In this document: one piece after another, positions 51,187 through 59,728 of the stretch | Position numbering within the stretch: position 1 is the first letter of the stretch | How the letters are laid out: every line of letters begins with the position of its first letter | NCBI GenBank assembly: GCA_036502005.1 | Contig: DASXZH010000030.1 | Coordinates: 7,934 to 71,933 of the forward strand | Source: DASXZH01 sp036502005 | GTDB lineage: Bacteria; Armatimonadota; Fimbriimonadia; Fimbriimonadales; Fimbriimonadaceae | DNA: 64,000 bases | Reading direction: 5' to 3' | Translations under genes and position numbers: made by a program | Notes under the pieces: model-generated | Told to the model about the DNA's origin: nothing | What the model saw: only the letters and a program-made list of their open reading frames with translations | Databases searched by the model: none

Positions 51187-52164
51187 TTATTTCACGGATG
51201 GTAGCCTTATTTCAATCCTCAACCTCGCGTTCTCGTCCTCGTAGGGGACAATGGTTCCTCCCAACCTCTCAACCGCCTCGTGCATTTCCAACAATCCAAG
51301 TCCTCTGGATCTCTGCGAGGCGATATTATCCTTGAACATAAAGTCCTTGTCCCTCGGGTCAAATCCTTCTCCATTATCGCTAACCCTAAGGTTCACCCCG
51401 TTTCTTGGCGTAGACATTACTATTGTTATGATACAATGTTGGCCAACCACACGATGTGCATTGATCCAGATATTCCAAAAAATTCGATGCAACAAATAGT
51501 CGCTCGCCTTCACTGACCCGTTCCCCAGACAGACGAAGCCGATCGGTCTGTATTTGCGTGCATAGCTCGTGTCGAGTTGCTTTAGCCAGGAACACAGTTC
51601 AATGTCTTTAAACTGGAAGTATTCTTCGTCTCCCGCCTCCATTTCGACGATCCTACCAACTATTGCGAGTTCTTCTTCCAGGCCTCCCACTAAGTCAAGC
51701 AACACCTTCCGCTGGTCGCCCTCAAGATTATCTGCCAACCTCCTTAACTTCGCAGCCTTAGCCCTCGGGCCGTACAGGCCATTTCTGATGTCGTGGCTCA
51801 TTCGCGACTGGAGATATCTATATGTCTCAACCAGGCCATGATGACCAATTTTTTTGCCAGGTTTTTCCAGCCCCCGAGGATCTAGACTCCGGAGGAAAGC
51901 GACCTCGGCCCTACGCGCAAACTCGTCTGTTTCGGAGACAAGCCAGGCCTGCACCTTCTCTGACACCATAGCCGCTGCTGAGTGGTTTAGTAGTGAGCTC
52001 GAGACCATTTGGCGTAAGCGCCCGTCTCCGGGCCCACTTAGCTCTTCCAAAAAGCTTGTTGTTTCAACGTTTTCGTCGTCAAGGGCCTGTAAGAATAGCT
52101 GTCTGGCCTTCCTGTGGTCCGTAACTACAAGTTCCTTCAAGGATTTGTATAAAGGTGAGATCAT
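51187..52164 (-). CDS. Soluble sensor histidine kinase with helical sensor domain
   Basis: 325 aa from ATG 52164 (ATGA overlap with the ATPase stop). No membrane helix. Residues 1-100 are helical with a HEAT-like look (ARRAEVAFLRSLDPRG). H-box SRMSHDIRNGLYGP with His124; N-box LLHRIFWNIWINAHRVV (Asn231/235); G1 VSDNGEGFDP; G2 SRGLGLLEMHEAVERLGG. All parts of a functional HisKA/HATPase module are present, though the H-box is atypical. It should phosphorylate the receiver of the downstream gene, whose start follows its stop directly. Probably senses a state of the SMC-type ATPase rather than an external signal. Confidence 0.85.
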   Translation of the reverse strand: MISPLYKSLKELVVTDHRKARQLFLQALDDENVETTSFLEELSGPGDGRLRQMVSSSLLNHSAAAMVSEKVQAWLVSETDEFARRAEVAFLRSLDPRGLEKPGKKIGHHGLVETYRYLQSRMSHDIRNGLYGPRAKAAKLRRLADNLEGDQRKVLLDLVGGLEEELAIVGRIVEMEAGDEEYFQFKDIELCSWLKQLDTSYARKYRPIGFVCLGNGSVKASDYLLHRIFWNIWINAHRVVGQHCIITIVMSTPRNGVNLRVSDNGEGFDPRDKDFMFKDNIASQRSRGLGLLEMHEAVERLGGTIVPYEDENARLRIEIRLPSVK

Positions 52165-54026
52165 GACTTGCCGTACCGAATGCTGCGTTGCTCGAACGCT
52201 TCTTCGCCACCTTCCAGAAGATCCACAATCTGATCCCGGCATTCGTCAAGGCTGCCGAATTTTTCGACGTACCCCCTCTTCCCGTCGGAATTCATGACAA
52301 TCACGAGTTCCGCTTCAGCAAGCACAGGAATGTTTGCGTTGTGTGTAATAAAAATCATCTGGCGTCTAGACTTTAGGCGGCGGATGCTCTCAACAACAGT
52401 TTCAAAAATGAAATGGTTGTCCAAGTTGTCTTCCGGTTGATCAATCAGAAGTGGAACATCTCTGCGACCCAAAAGCAATGGCAGCAATGCAGTGCACTTT
52501 TGACCTCGAGAAAGTTCGGCTGCATCTCTAAAATTAGGCGCGCTATCCGATCCCACATTGAGTTCGATTGCGATTTTATCGTCAGTTGGAATAAGTTCGA
52601 GATCCAAGGGCCTGACGTTTTCGCTAAGTGCCTCTAGCACCTTTCTAGACCGCTCCTGTCCAAGGCCAGCTAAAAGTTCGAGTTCAGGCAAATCTGAATC
52701 CATCATGATTTGAGCTAACTGGTCGGGTCGTATCCTCGCCAACGCGGCTACTACATCCTCGTGATTGCGAAGACGTGATCCCAAAAGTCCGCCGAGCAGT
52801 GTTTGCTCATAGACGTGGTTGTCAGCGTTTCTGATAACGGCTACCTTCACGCTAGGGCGCGATGCCTCCGACAGCCTTTCAGCCACTTCCTCCCGAACAG
52901 ACGAAATGCGCTCCCTCTCCAATAAGAACTTGGAGCGCAACTCGCGGCGCTCGGACATGATTTGTTCTACCTTCTTGTCAAGCTCTCCTAACTGCTTCTT
53001 AAAGGCTCCTAGCCGCATCACATCCTGCTCGACCTTTGCTCTGATCTGGACTGCCAGGCCCAGATGAGCATTATCTTCCACTAGCTTTTGGTGTTCCGCA
53101 ATTTCTTCGGTCTGGGCCGACTTCAGAGTTCGACCACTCGCAGCTAAGGAATCCAGAAAACGCCTTAGGCGTGATATGGCTTGATCAAGAAGCGCGACGC
53201 CATCTTCCTTAGATGCATTCAGCGCGTCATTTGCCAAGGTCATCACGTGCCTGTTGGCGGACTCTTCCTGCACTTCAATCTTTAGTGCAGCAACAGACTC
53301 GACTTCCTTACGGAGAGCGGCGATGATCGTTTCCACCTTGATGTTGGCAGATTTTAGTTGTTCAAAATCCTGAAGTGTTAACGATTGCTGTTTCGTTGAG
53401 ACGGTAAGTTTTGATGCCCTATCCGTGGTTCTTAGTGCAGGCAATGCGGCTAATTTGTCTGGTGTCCCTGCGAGTTCCTCAATCTGTTCCTTCAGATCTG
53501 CAATGTGACGCCACGACGCGCGCAAGGCATCCCCATTTGCATCCAAGTCCCTTCTGTGCTGCGAAAGGGCAATCTCTATCTCTCGGAGCTCTTCTAGTCG
53601 CAGAGAATCAAGTAGTCCCCGTCGCTTTGTTCCCAAACTTTCATCGGCGATATCTTCTATCTCTTTGCTGCTGAACGCGTCAAATGGCAAGAAAGAACCT
53701 CTATCCAACTCCACCCCTGTTATCGTGCGCGAATCGGGCGTTGTTATTGACGGCGCGCCGGGAAAGTTACGCGAGACGATTAGCTTCTCGCTATTTTCGG
53801 TTTGGGCGCGAATTACCATCGTGGACTCGGAGAGATTGTCCCTCAGCAAGTTGGAACGAGCTTTTACGTCAGGTACGCCATTCAGAACGAATCTAAGTGC
53901 CTCCGCAAGTGTCGTTTTCCCGCTGCCTCTCGGACCAATAACGCAAGTCAAGCCCATAGGCAGCTCGATGGAAAAGCCGCCCAAAAACCCTCCTCCAAGG
54001 AGTTCAAATTTTTCTATCTGCCACAT
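52161..54026 (-). CDS. SMC/ABC-type ATPase of the accessory operon
   Basis: 621 aa. Walker A GPRGSGKTTL at 31-40, ABC signature-like ELSRGQKCTALL at about 504-515, Walker B VPLLIDQPEDNLDN (Q in the position next to the Asp), H-loop FITHNANIPVLAEA near residue 562. Between them lies a long coiled coil (about 150-400). This is the layout of RecF/SMC-like ATPases such as those of PtuA, RloC or TrlF-type proteins. Such ATPases sense DNA ends, phage proteins or altered nucleic acids. No nuclease or HNH/TOPRIM domain is visible, so it is likely the sensor. First gene of the three-gene operon with kinase and REC-kinase. Confidence 0.85.
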   Translation of the reverse strand: MWQIEKFELLGGGFLGGFSIELPMGLTCVIGPRGSGKTTLAEALRFVLNGVPDVKARSNLLRDNLSESTMVIRAQTENSEKLIVSRNFPGAPSITTPDSRTITGVELDRGSFLPFDAFSSKEIEDIADESLGTKRRGLLDSLRLEELREIEIALSQHRRDLDANGDALRASWRHIADLKEQIEELAGTPDKLAALPALRTTDRASKLTVSTKQQSLTLQDFEQLKSANIKVETIIAALRKEVESVAALKIEVQEESANRHVMTLANDALNASKEDGVALLDQAISRLRRFLDSLAASGRTLKSAQTEEIAEHQKLVEDNAHLGLAVQIRAKVEQDVMRLGAFKKQLGELDKKVEQIMSERRELRSKFLLERERISSVREEVAERLSEASRPSVKVAVIRNADNHVYEQTLLGGLLGSRLRNHEDVVAALARIRPDQLAQIMMDSDLPELELLAGLGQERSRKVLEALSENVRPLDLELIPTDDKIAIELNVGSDSAPNFRDAAELSRGQKCTALLPLLLGRRDVPLLIDQPEDNLDNHFIFETVVESIRRLKSRRQMIFITHNANIPVLAEAELVIVMNSDGKRGYVEKFGSLDECRDQIVDLLEGGEEAFEQRSIRYGKS

Positions 54027-54113
54027 GGTTAAGGATTAGTGAGTTTACAGGATAGGGAGACCGGGACGTTCACTGCGCACCCAGCGTGCGGGGGCTGTAA
54101 ACTCTTCCTTCGC

Positions 54114-54731
54114 ATGAACACCACGTTCTTCCTTATTCGACACGGCTGCCACGATTTGCTGGGCCATACCATGGCGGGAAGGATGGCCGGGGTTCACCTC
54201 AGCGAACAAGGAAAGCGAGAGGCCCAAGAACTAGTGGGTCGCTTAGCCGATGTGAAGATCAACACGATTTACTCAAGCCCGCTGGAGCGAGCCAAGGAAA
54301 CCGCCGCGCCATTAGCAGCAAGCCGCGGGCTTACCGTTCACACAGCCGACGAACTCAACGAAGTCGATTTCGGCGACTGGACAGGCATGAACATCGATGA
54401 GCTTCACTCCATTCCCTCGTGGGGGACCTGGAACAACGCGCGAAGCTGCTCGCGTCCACCGGGCGGAGAGATGCTAGTGGAAATCCAAGCCCGGATTGTT
54501 TCTAAGATCGAGGTTTTACGCTGCAAGCACGGGAACGAGCAGGTCGCTCTCTTCAGCCACAGCGACACGATCCGCGCCGCCCTGACCTTTTATTTGGGCA
54601 TGCCGGTCGACTTGCTGCTGCGGCTCGAAATCGATCCAGCTTCTGTGAGCATTTTGAGGTTCATCGATACGAAGCCCCAGATTTTGCTAATCAACGGCCT
54701 CGGCGAAGTTAAGGGATTGGATTTAGCCTAA
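54114..54731 (+). CDS. Histidine phosphatase superfamily protein
   Basis: 205 aa from ATG 54114 (a longer frame to 54039 has no protein-like start). Phosphohistidine motif FFLIRHGCHDL at residues about 5-15, LSEQGKREAQELVGRLAD, YSSPLERAKETAAPLA, LNEVDFGDWTG with the acid Glu, and LFSHSDTIRAAL with the second His: the complete alpha-ribazole phosphatase/phosphoglycerate mutase-like set. Substrate cannot be derived. It marks the return to core-like genes after the accessory block. Confidence 0.88.
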   Translation: MNTTFFLIRHGCHDLLGHTMAGRMAGVHLSEQGKREAQELVGRLADVKINTIYSSPLERAKETAAPLAASRGLTVHTADELNEVDFGDWTGMNIDELHSIPSWGTWNNARSCSRPPGGEMLVEIQARIVSKIEVLRCKHGNEQVALFSHSDTIRAALTFYLGMPVDLLLRLEIDPASVSILRFIDTKPQILLINGLGEVKGLDLA

Positions 54732-54733
54732 AA

Positions 54734-55126
54734 TCAAATCTCAGGTTTGTCGGACCGGTAAATCGTAAACCTGATCGTAGCTCCAAGATCGACGATACGC
54801 CGAAGAATCTCATTGTCAATCACGTCGCCCGACTCAAAAGGCTCAGCTGTGCATTCGTAGCCAACATCGAATTCTTTGCGTAAGCAATTGGAAAGCATCT
54901 GGCGATGTGCCTCATCAAGGGAGTCAATGGCCAGCAGTAGCTTAACAATGCTCGGTATGGGCTCATCGGAGCCAAGATCGGCCTCTAGCGTCGCATGCCA
55001 ATTGCCGTTGTCATTCGGGCCGCAATAGAGAGAGGTTAGTCCCAAGTTCTCAAGCGCTGCAACCAAACCAGTTAGATCCGAATCTGACTCAAGCTCAAGG
55101 TCGGTGTTAAGATACTGTGCGTCCAT
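54734..55126 (-). CDS. Small acidic hypothetical protein
   Basis: 130 aa, very acidic N-terminus (DAQYLNTDLELESDSDLTGL), alternating strands and helices (TSLYCGPNDNGNWHATLEAD), no signal peptide. It resembles small single-domain proteins of unknown function, possibly immunity-like, but no family can be assigned. Convergent to the histidine phosphatase gene, three bases apart. Confidence 0.6.
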   Translation of the reverse strand: MDAQYLNTDLELESDSDLTGLVAALENLGLTSLYCGPNDNGNWHATLEADLGSDEPIPSIVKLLLAIDSLDEAHRQMLSNCLRKEFDVGYECTAEPFESGDVIDNEILRRIVDLGATIRFTIYRSDKPEI

Positions 55127-55173
55127 AGTCTAAGAGATTATGGGCGGCAAGATCACCGAAGGACTAGGTCAGC

Positions 55174-55560
55174 CTACTTCGTTTTTTTGGCAGCAGACTT
55201 TTTCGCGGCAGGTTTAGCTGCAGCGGGCTTACTGGCAGCTGGTTTAGCCGCTACGGCTTTAGCAGCGGCAGGCTTAGCAGCGGCAGGCTTAACAACGGCC
55301 TTAGCAGTGGCTGGCTTGGTGGCTTGGGCATCTGTCTTCGCCGAACCATTGGTCGATGATTTGTGAGTGACGTTCGCAATCGCCTTGCCCACGCCCTTAA
55401 GCATCTCTTTAAGAATTTCTTCCTCTGCCTTGAGCCAGTGGATTATCTCCTTTCCGTGCGGAAAGCCCTCAGACTGGGAAATAAAGTAGGCCCTCTCGTT
55501 TATCTTGGCCTGCACATGCTCTGGGTGCTCAACTTTCGCTTTACTTTCACTTTTTGGCAT
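55174..55560 (-). CDS. DUF2934 protein with histone H1-like Ala/Lys/Pro tail
   Basis: 128 aa from ATG 55560, fixed by AGAGGAG ahead of it. Residues about 15-50 (INERAYFISQSEGFPHGKEI, then HWLKAEEEI) match DUF2934, a small helical domain of unknown role. The remaining half is a repeated AAAKPAA/KAVA tail ending KKSAAKKTK, like bacterial histone H1-like or HU-extension proteins, which bind DNA non-specifically. The combination suggests a nucleoid-associated protein. Stress or stationary-phase expression is a guess. Confidence 0.8.
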   Translation of the reverse strand: MPKSESKAKVEHPEHVQAKINERAYFISQSEGFPHGKEIIHWLKAEEEILKEMLKGVGKAIANVTHKSSTNGSAKTDAQATKPATAKAVVKPAAAKPAAAKAVAAKPAASKPAAAKPAAKKSAAKKTK

Positions 55561-55654
55561 AGTATTGCTCCTCTTTTTCCATGTTAACACATGCAAAGAG
55601 AGTTCTGTATTTTGTACGGCAAACTGGCGACTGGGGTTGCAGGTGAGAGAGGCC

Positions 55655-55756
55655 ATAGGCCTTAGGCGCTCGGCGTTCGGCCTTTGGAACAGAGATCGTA
55701 CCAAAGGCAAAACAACTAAGCCTAACACCGAATGCCAAAGGCCGAATACCTAAGGC
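55655..55756. repeat. Imperfect period-7 inverted repeat
   Basis: Left arm with TTAGGCG CTCGGCG TTCGGCC TTTGG and right arm with CACCGAA TGCCAAA GGCCGAA TACCTAA GGCCCGA pair in part (GGCCTTAGG and TTCGGCCTTTGG are complementary). It overlaps the 3' end of the MOSC gene. Confidence 0.6.
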
Positions 55757-56391
55757 CCGAGACGCTTCCGCCCAAATCTTTCCCGCCATTCCTCCGGAAT
55801 GGATTCCAACTCGGAGCCCAATTTATAAACAGCCGGATCCGTCTCTCGGCCCACATACATCCGCATCAACTGCACTATCGTGAGGCTGCCGGACGCCGAA
55901 CTTGCTTTTTCTATAAAATCGCCAGCTTCAAAACTACCCTGTTTCGTCACCGCGAAATAGATTCCCGGACGCTCGGCATCGACAAACCGTGCCACCATAT
56001 CGGGCTGTTCCAGACGGCGAGCCAAAGTGCCGCAAGGCATACGCGGAGTCGTGGCCATCAGCTCTGCAGTTCCAATCCGAAACACATCACCGGAGAAAAC
56101 ATCTCTCTCCATCAACCCCTCGGTAACCAAATTCTCGCCAAAGTAGCCAAAACTCAAATCAGAACGCTCCAGCTCCAAAGACCAAAACGGGTAATGCTCC
56201 AAAGCATAGGAGTAAACCGCTTTGTATTTTCCGCCGTGCAGTTGCTTGTTCCCGATCCGGTCGCCCTCTAAACCATCCCGGTAAGTAGCGACCGGCCCCA
56301 GAACCGGATTTTTAAAGATTCCCGTACGCGTGTGGCTGCCGCCATTTGAAAGCATCCGGGTTTTGCCGATTTGAACCGAAACCAAACGCAC
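55750..56391 (-). CDS. MOSC-domain protein (YiiM-like)
   Basis: 213 aa from GTG 56391. MOSC signature: GLEGDRIGNKQLHGGKYKAVYS near residue 40, and LRSDLSFGYFGENLVTEGL-type segment, then GDVFRIGTAELMATTPRMPC with the conserved Cys, RMPCGTLARRL. A C-terminal 3-alpha domain follows (LTIVQLMRMYVGRETDP). YiiM/MOSC proteins handle molybdenum-cofactor-sulfur chemistry or reduce N-hydroxylated bases such as 6-hydroxylaminopurine. Stop codon lies inside the period-7 repeat, so the last residues (RFGRKRLGP) come partly from it. Confidence 0.88.
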   Translation of the reverse strand: MRLVSVQIGKTRMLSNGGSHTRTGIFKNPVLGPVATYRDGLEGDRIGNKQLHGGKYKAVYSYALEHYPFWSLELERSDLSFGYFGENLVTEGLMERDVFSGDVFRIGTAELMATTPRMPCGTLARRLEQPDMVARFVDAERPGIYFAVTKQGSFEAGDFIEKASSASGSLTIVQLMRMYVGRETDPAVYKLGSELESIPEEWRERFGRKRLGP

Positions 56392-56495
56392 GCCACAAGC
56401 CTACCTCTGAGCCGAAAGCCCCAATTCGCACCGAAAGTCTTCCGTGCGCGAGGTAAACGCTCTACCATGTAAATGTTGGGTAGCAAGGAGTTCAA

Positions 56496-57002
56496 ATGGT
56501 TACGATTGGAGACGTTTTTTCGGTTATCGGCTCGTTGGTAGGCATCTGCGTAACGGCTTGGGCAGTTATCATGGGCGCGGCCCTGCTTTTTCAGTCGAGC
56601 GCTTCGCGCGCTCGCGACGCATATCGTTCCGGACCTTGGAAAGGAATCGGCTTAGGCCTTCTTTTGACTCTCGTTTTCGGTACAATTGGCTTTATTCTGG
56701 TGAATATTCCCAACCCGGCGATAAAGCTGACCGGCATGGGCGTTTTACTCGCCATCATGGTTCTTTCTGCACTTGGTGCCTCTGGCATCAGTATGCTCAT
56801 TGCTGAGCGAATCGCGGCCTTGGATCCGAATGCCTCGCGCTATGGCGCTATGCAGCGCGCGACTTTGATCATGGTTGTAGCGGGCGTTTTTCCGATTCTC
56901 GGCTGGTTCTTGATCGGACCGCTGCTGATCATCGCCGGCGTCGGCTACGGCATTCAGGCTTTGGTCGCTACCGTTCGCTACAGCGCAGTCCAAGGATTCT
57001 AA
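56496..57002 (+). CDS. Membrane protein preceding DUF1800/DUF1501 pair
   Basis: 168 aa with four membrane helices (FSVIGSLVGICVTAWAVIMG, IGLGLLLTLVFGTIGFIL, GVLLAIMVLSALGASGISML, TLIMVVAGVFPILGWFLIGP). No family recognised. An AAGGAG ribosome site precedes ATG 56496. It ends one base before the DUF1800 gene, so it is the first member of a three-gene operon whose other products are exported. Confidence 0.7.
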   Translation: MVTIGDVFSVIGSLVGICVTAWAVIMGAALLFQSSASRARDAYRSGPWKGIGLGLLLTLVFGTIGFILVNIPNPAIKLTGMGVLLAIMVLSALGASGISMLIAERIAALDPNASRYGAMQRATLIMVVAGVFPILGWFLIGPLLIIAGVGYGIQALVATVRYSAVQGF

Positions 57003-57003
57003 A

Positions 57004-58386
57004 ATGAACGCCACCCGAAGGGAACTCCTCAAGATCGGCGTGCTCGCCGGAGCGGCGAGCACGCTTGGCGGATGCGGTTTTCTTAGCGCAAAAGTGGCTC
57101 AGAAGGAGCGAGGAAGCGCCCAGCCGCTGCCCCAAGAAATCCCGCCGGAAGAAGACCGCATGCTTAATCGGTTGGGCTTCGGGCCCAACTCCGCCGATTT
57201 GGCAAGTTATCGTCAACTAGGAAGCACGGCCTTTATCGATCAGCAGCTAAAAGGCGACCAGCCCGAAGACGCGGCCTTAACTTTGCAACTGGCCAGGTTA
57301 GATGTTTTGCAGTTAGAACCCTCGGATTTGTGGGATCTGCCCTTCGAGCGAGTGCTCTTTCAACTCCAACAGGCGGCCATTCTACAGGCAGCCTATGGCC
57401 GCAACCAGCTCCGAGAGCGGATGGTCGATTTCTGGAGCAACCACTTTAATATTTATGGCCGCAAGGGCAACACTGGCTACGCGAAAGGGGTTGAAGAGTC
57501 CCAAATCATTCGCGCGAACGCCCTCGGTGATTTTCCCACGATGCTGAAAGCGATGGCTCATAGCCCGGCCATGCTGGAGTATTTGGACAACCAGCGCAAC
57601 GTCCGCGGTGTGCCCAACGAAAACTACGCCCGCGAGCTTATGGAGCTTCACACCCTCGGCCTGCACGGGGGCTACACGCAGAAGGATGTTCAAGAGGTGG
57701 CGCGATGCTTTACCGGCTGGACCATCGAAACGAGATTCTTGCGTCCAAAGGGGCACTTCCGGTTCGATCCCGATTTGCACGACTACGGCCCCAAAACCGT
57801 TCTTGGCCACGAAATCGCCGCTGGAGGCGGTGAGCAGGATGCAATGTTGGTGCTGGATATTCTGTCTTCACACCCAAGCACCGCTCGGTTTATTTCGACT
57901 AAGCTTTGCAGTTATTTCATGGGAGAGCCAGACCCCGATTTAGCCGATAAAATGTTCGTGGACTATTTGTCCTCAAGCGGGGATATAAAGGCGATACTGC
58001 GGCCGCTCTTGGTTTCTGGTGAACTGCAAACGGATAAGCCGATTCTAAAACGGCCCTTCGACTTCATGGTGAGCGCCCTGCGCTACACGAACGCCGATAC
58101 CGATGGAGGGAAAGCCATTCAGGACCATCTCGACAAAATGGGTGAGCCGCTCTACCAGTGGCCGATGCCCGATGGCTATCCCACGAAAGCCTCCTCCTGG
58201 ACGAGTTCGCTGCTCCCCCGTTGGAACTTTGCCGCTGCCCTCTCGGAGGGGAAAGTTGGCGGTACATCGATTCCCGATAAAGCGCAGGGACCGCGGACCA
58301 AATCCTTTTCAGCAGTGAGCGCGCCTCTGGAAGACAAAAACCTATTGGCCGTTCAACTGGCCTCGCCCGAATTTCAATGGCGGTGA
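57004..58386 (+). CDS. DUF1800-domain exported protein
   Basis: 460 aa. Twin-arginine-like signal TRRELLKIGVLAGAAS with a Cys (LGGC) that could be lipidated. DUF1800 features: LNRLGFGPNSADL, MVDFWSNHFNIYG, YARELMELHTLGLHGGYTQ, DVQEVARCFTGWTI, and VLGHEIAAGGGEQDAMLV, DKMGEPLYQWPMPDGYP near the end. DUF1800 and DUF1501 genes nearly always occur as a pair in Planctomycetes, Verrucomicrobia and Armatimonadota-like genomes; the function is unknown. The 3' end overlaps the DUF1501 gene by about ten bases. Confidence 0.92.
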   Translation: MNATRRELLKIGVLAGAASTLGGCGFLSAKVAQKERGSAQPLPQEIPPEEDRMLNRLGFGPNSADLASYRQLGSTAFIDQQLKGDQPEDAALTLQLARLDVLQLEPSDLWDLPFERVLFQLQQAAILQAAYGRNQLRERMVDFWSNHFNIYGRKGNTGYAKGVEESQIIRANALGDFPTMLKAMAHSPAMLEYLDNQRNVRGVPNENYARELMELHTLGLHGGYTQKDVQEVARCFTGWTIETRFLRPKGHFRFDPDLHDYGPKTVLGHEIAAGGGEQDAMLVLDILSSHPSTARFISTKLCSYFMGEPDPDLADKMFVDYLSSSGDIKAILRPLLVSGELQTDKPILKRPFDFMVSALRYTNADTDGGKAIQDHLDKMGEPLYQWPMPDGYPTKASSWTSSLLPRWNFAAALSEGKVGGTSIPDKAQGPRTKSFSAVSAPLEDKNLLAVQLASPEFQWR

Positions 58387-59702
58387 AAATGAAAAACGAT
58401 TGGTGGAGTTGTGATGGCGGCGGATCTGGCAAGCAGCCCGCTGTGGGGCATGAACAAGAGACGTTTTCGCGCCGAAATCTTTTTCTGACCGCCGGGTTAG
58501 GCGCGTTATCCTGGCTCAGCACGCGCGAAAGCGCGCTCGCACAATTGGCCGTCAACACCCAAAAGCAAACGGACGAGGTGCTGGTGGTCATCTTTTTAAG
58601 AGGCGGCGCGGACGGCCTAAACGTCGTCGTGCCGTACGGCGAGGACGAATACTACAAGCTCCGACCCTCTCTCGGCATCGCCAGTCCTCGCGATAAAACC
58701 GCCAGCGCAAAAGACCGGGCTTTGGATCTGAACGGTTTTTTTGGAATCCACCCATCCATGGCTTCCTTGCTTCCCCTTTATCAAGGCGGCGAACTCTCGT
58801 TTGTCCACGCAATCGGATCGTTTGATCAAACGCGTTCGCACTTTGATGCCATGTCAGCCATGGAGCGAGGTTTGCCTCAGGCAAGCGGATCCGTTTCTAG
58901 CGGTTGGCTTGCGCGGCATCTCGATTCCAGCCCCCATAAGGGTGATTCACCCCTCCGCGCCGTCGCCTTCGGCGACGTTCTTCCCGATTCGCTGCGCGGC
59001 GCGCCCGGCGCGATCTCCTTGGAGACTCTCGATGATTTTAAGCTAACAGCAAGCAACCAGAGTCAAGTGGAACAGGCTCTGCGCGCCATGTATGGAGTCG
59101 GCAAAGACGACGTTTCCCTCGCGGGCCAACAAACTCTAAAAGCCATGCAGCAGCTAAACGGGCTCAACGTGGGCTCCCTGAAGAGTACAACCAAATACCC
59201 TGCAAGCGATCTTGGTTTGGGTCTGAGCCAGGTCTCCATGCTCGTCAAATCTGGAATAGGATTGGAAGTCGCTTGCCTTGATAAAGGCGGTTGGGATACG
59301 CATGTCGCCCAAGGCAACTCCACAGGTTGGCAGGCGGGTCTGATGACCGATCTTTCCAGCGGCCTCAGCGCCTTCGCGGCCGACCTCGGTCCAAAAATGA
59401 AGAACGTGAGCGTTGTTGTAATGACTGAGTTCGGCCGTCGCGCATACGAAAACAGCGGCTTGGGCACCGACCATGGCCGCGGCAGTTTTATGATTCTCAT
59501 GGGTGGCGGCTTTAAAGGCGGCCAAGTATTTGGCGCGTGGCCGGGTCTTAAAGAAGGCCAGCTAGAAGGCCCTGGAGACCTTAAAGTTACCACCGACTAC
59601 CGCAATGTTTTGGCCGAAGTAATGGACAAGAAGCTAAGAAATCCAAGCGTAAGCGATGTATTTCCGGGATTGGCTTACTCGGCACCTGGCTTCTGCGTTT
59701 AG
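58377..59702 (+). CDS. DUF1501-domain exported protein
   Basis: 441 aa from ATG 58377 (ATG 58389 also possible). A Tat-type signal FSRRNLFLTAGLGALSWLS starts at about residue 30 after an unusual Cys-containing leader. The domain, distantly sulfatase/phosphatase-like, has VVIFLRGGADGLNVVVPYGE, FGIHPSMASLLPLYQGGELS, HAIGSFDQTRSHFDAMSAME, KGGWDTHVAQ and VVVMTEFGRRAYENSGLGTD followed by HGRGSF, where Asp/His ligands recur as in alkaline-phosphatase superfamily members. Partner of the preceding DUF1800 protein; probably periplasmic. The following 150 bases form a long hairpin that can end transcription. Confidence 0.92.
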   Translation: MAVKMKNDWWSCDGGGSGKQPAVGHEQETFSRRNLFLTAGLGALSWLSTRESALAQLAVNTQKQTDEVLVVIFLRGGADGLNVVVPYGEDEYYKLRPSLGIASPRDKTASAKDRALDLNGFFGIHPSMASLLPLYQGGELSFVHAIGSFDQTRSHFDAMSAMERGLPQASGSVSSGWLARHLDSSPHKGDSPLRAVAFGDVLPDSLRGAPGAISLETLDDFKLTASNQSQVEQALRAMYGVGKDDVSLAGQQTLKAMQQLNGLNVGSLKSTTKYPASDLGLGLSQVSMLVKSGIGLEVACLDKGGWDTHVAQGNSTGWQAGLMTDLSSGLSAFAADLGPKMKNVSVVVMTEFGRRAYENSGLGTDHGRGSFMILMGGGFKGGQVFGAWPGLKEGQLEGPGDLKVTTDYRNVLAEVMDKKLRNPSVSDVFPGLAYSAPGFCV

Positions 59703-59728
59703 GATTGAGAACTCGCCCGAAGGGCTGT

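Noticed and set aside
52161..54026. Reading the ATPase operon as a Septu, Zorya or RloC system
   Set aside because: No HNH nuclease (PtuB), ZorA/B or HEPN/ACNase domain is present in the ATPase or next to it; only the ATPase class is shared.
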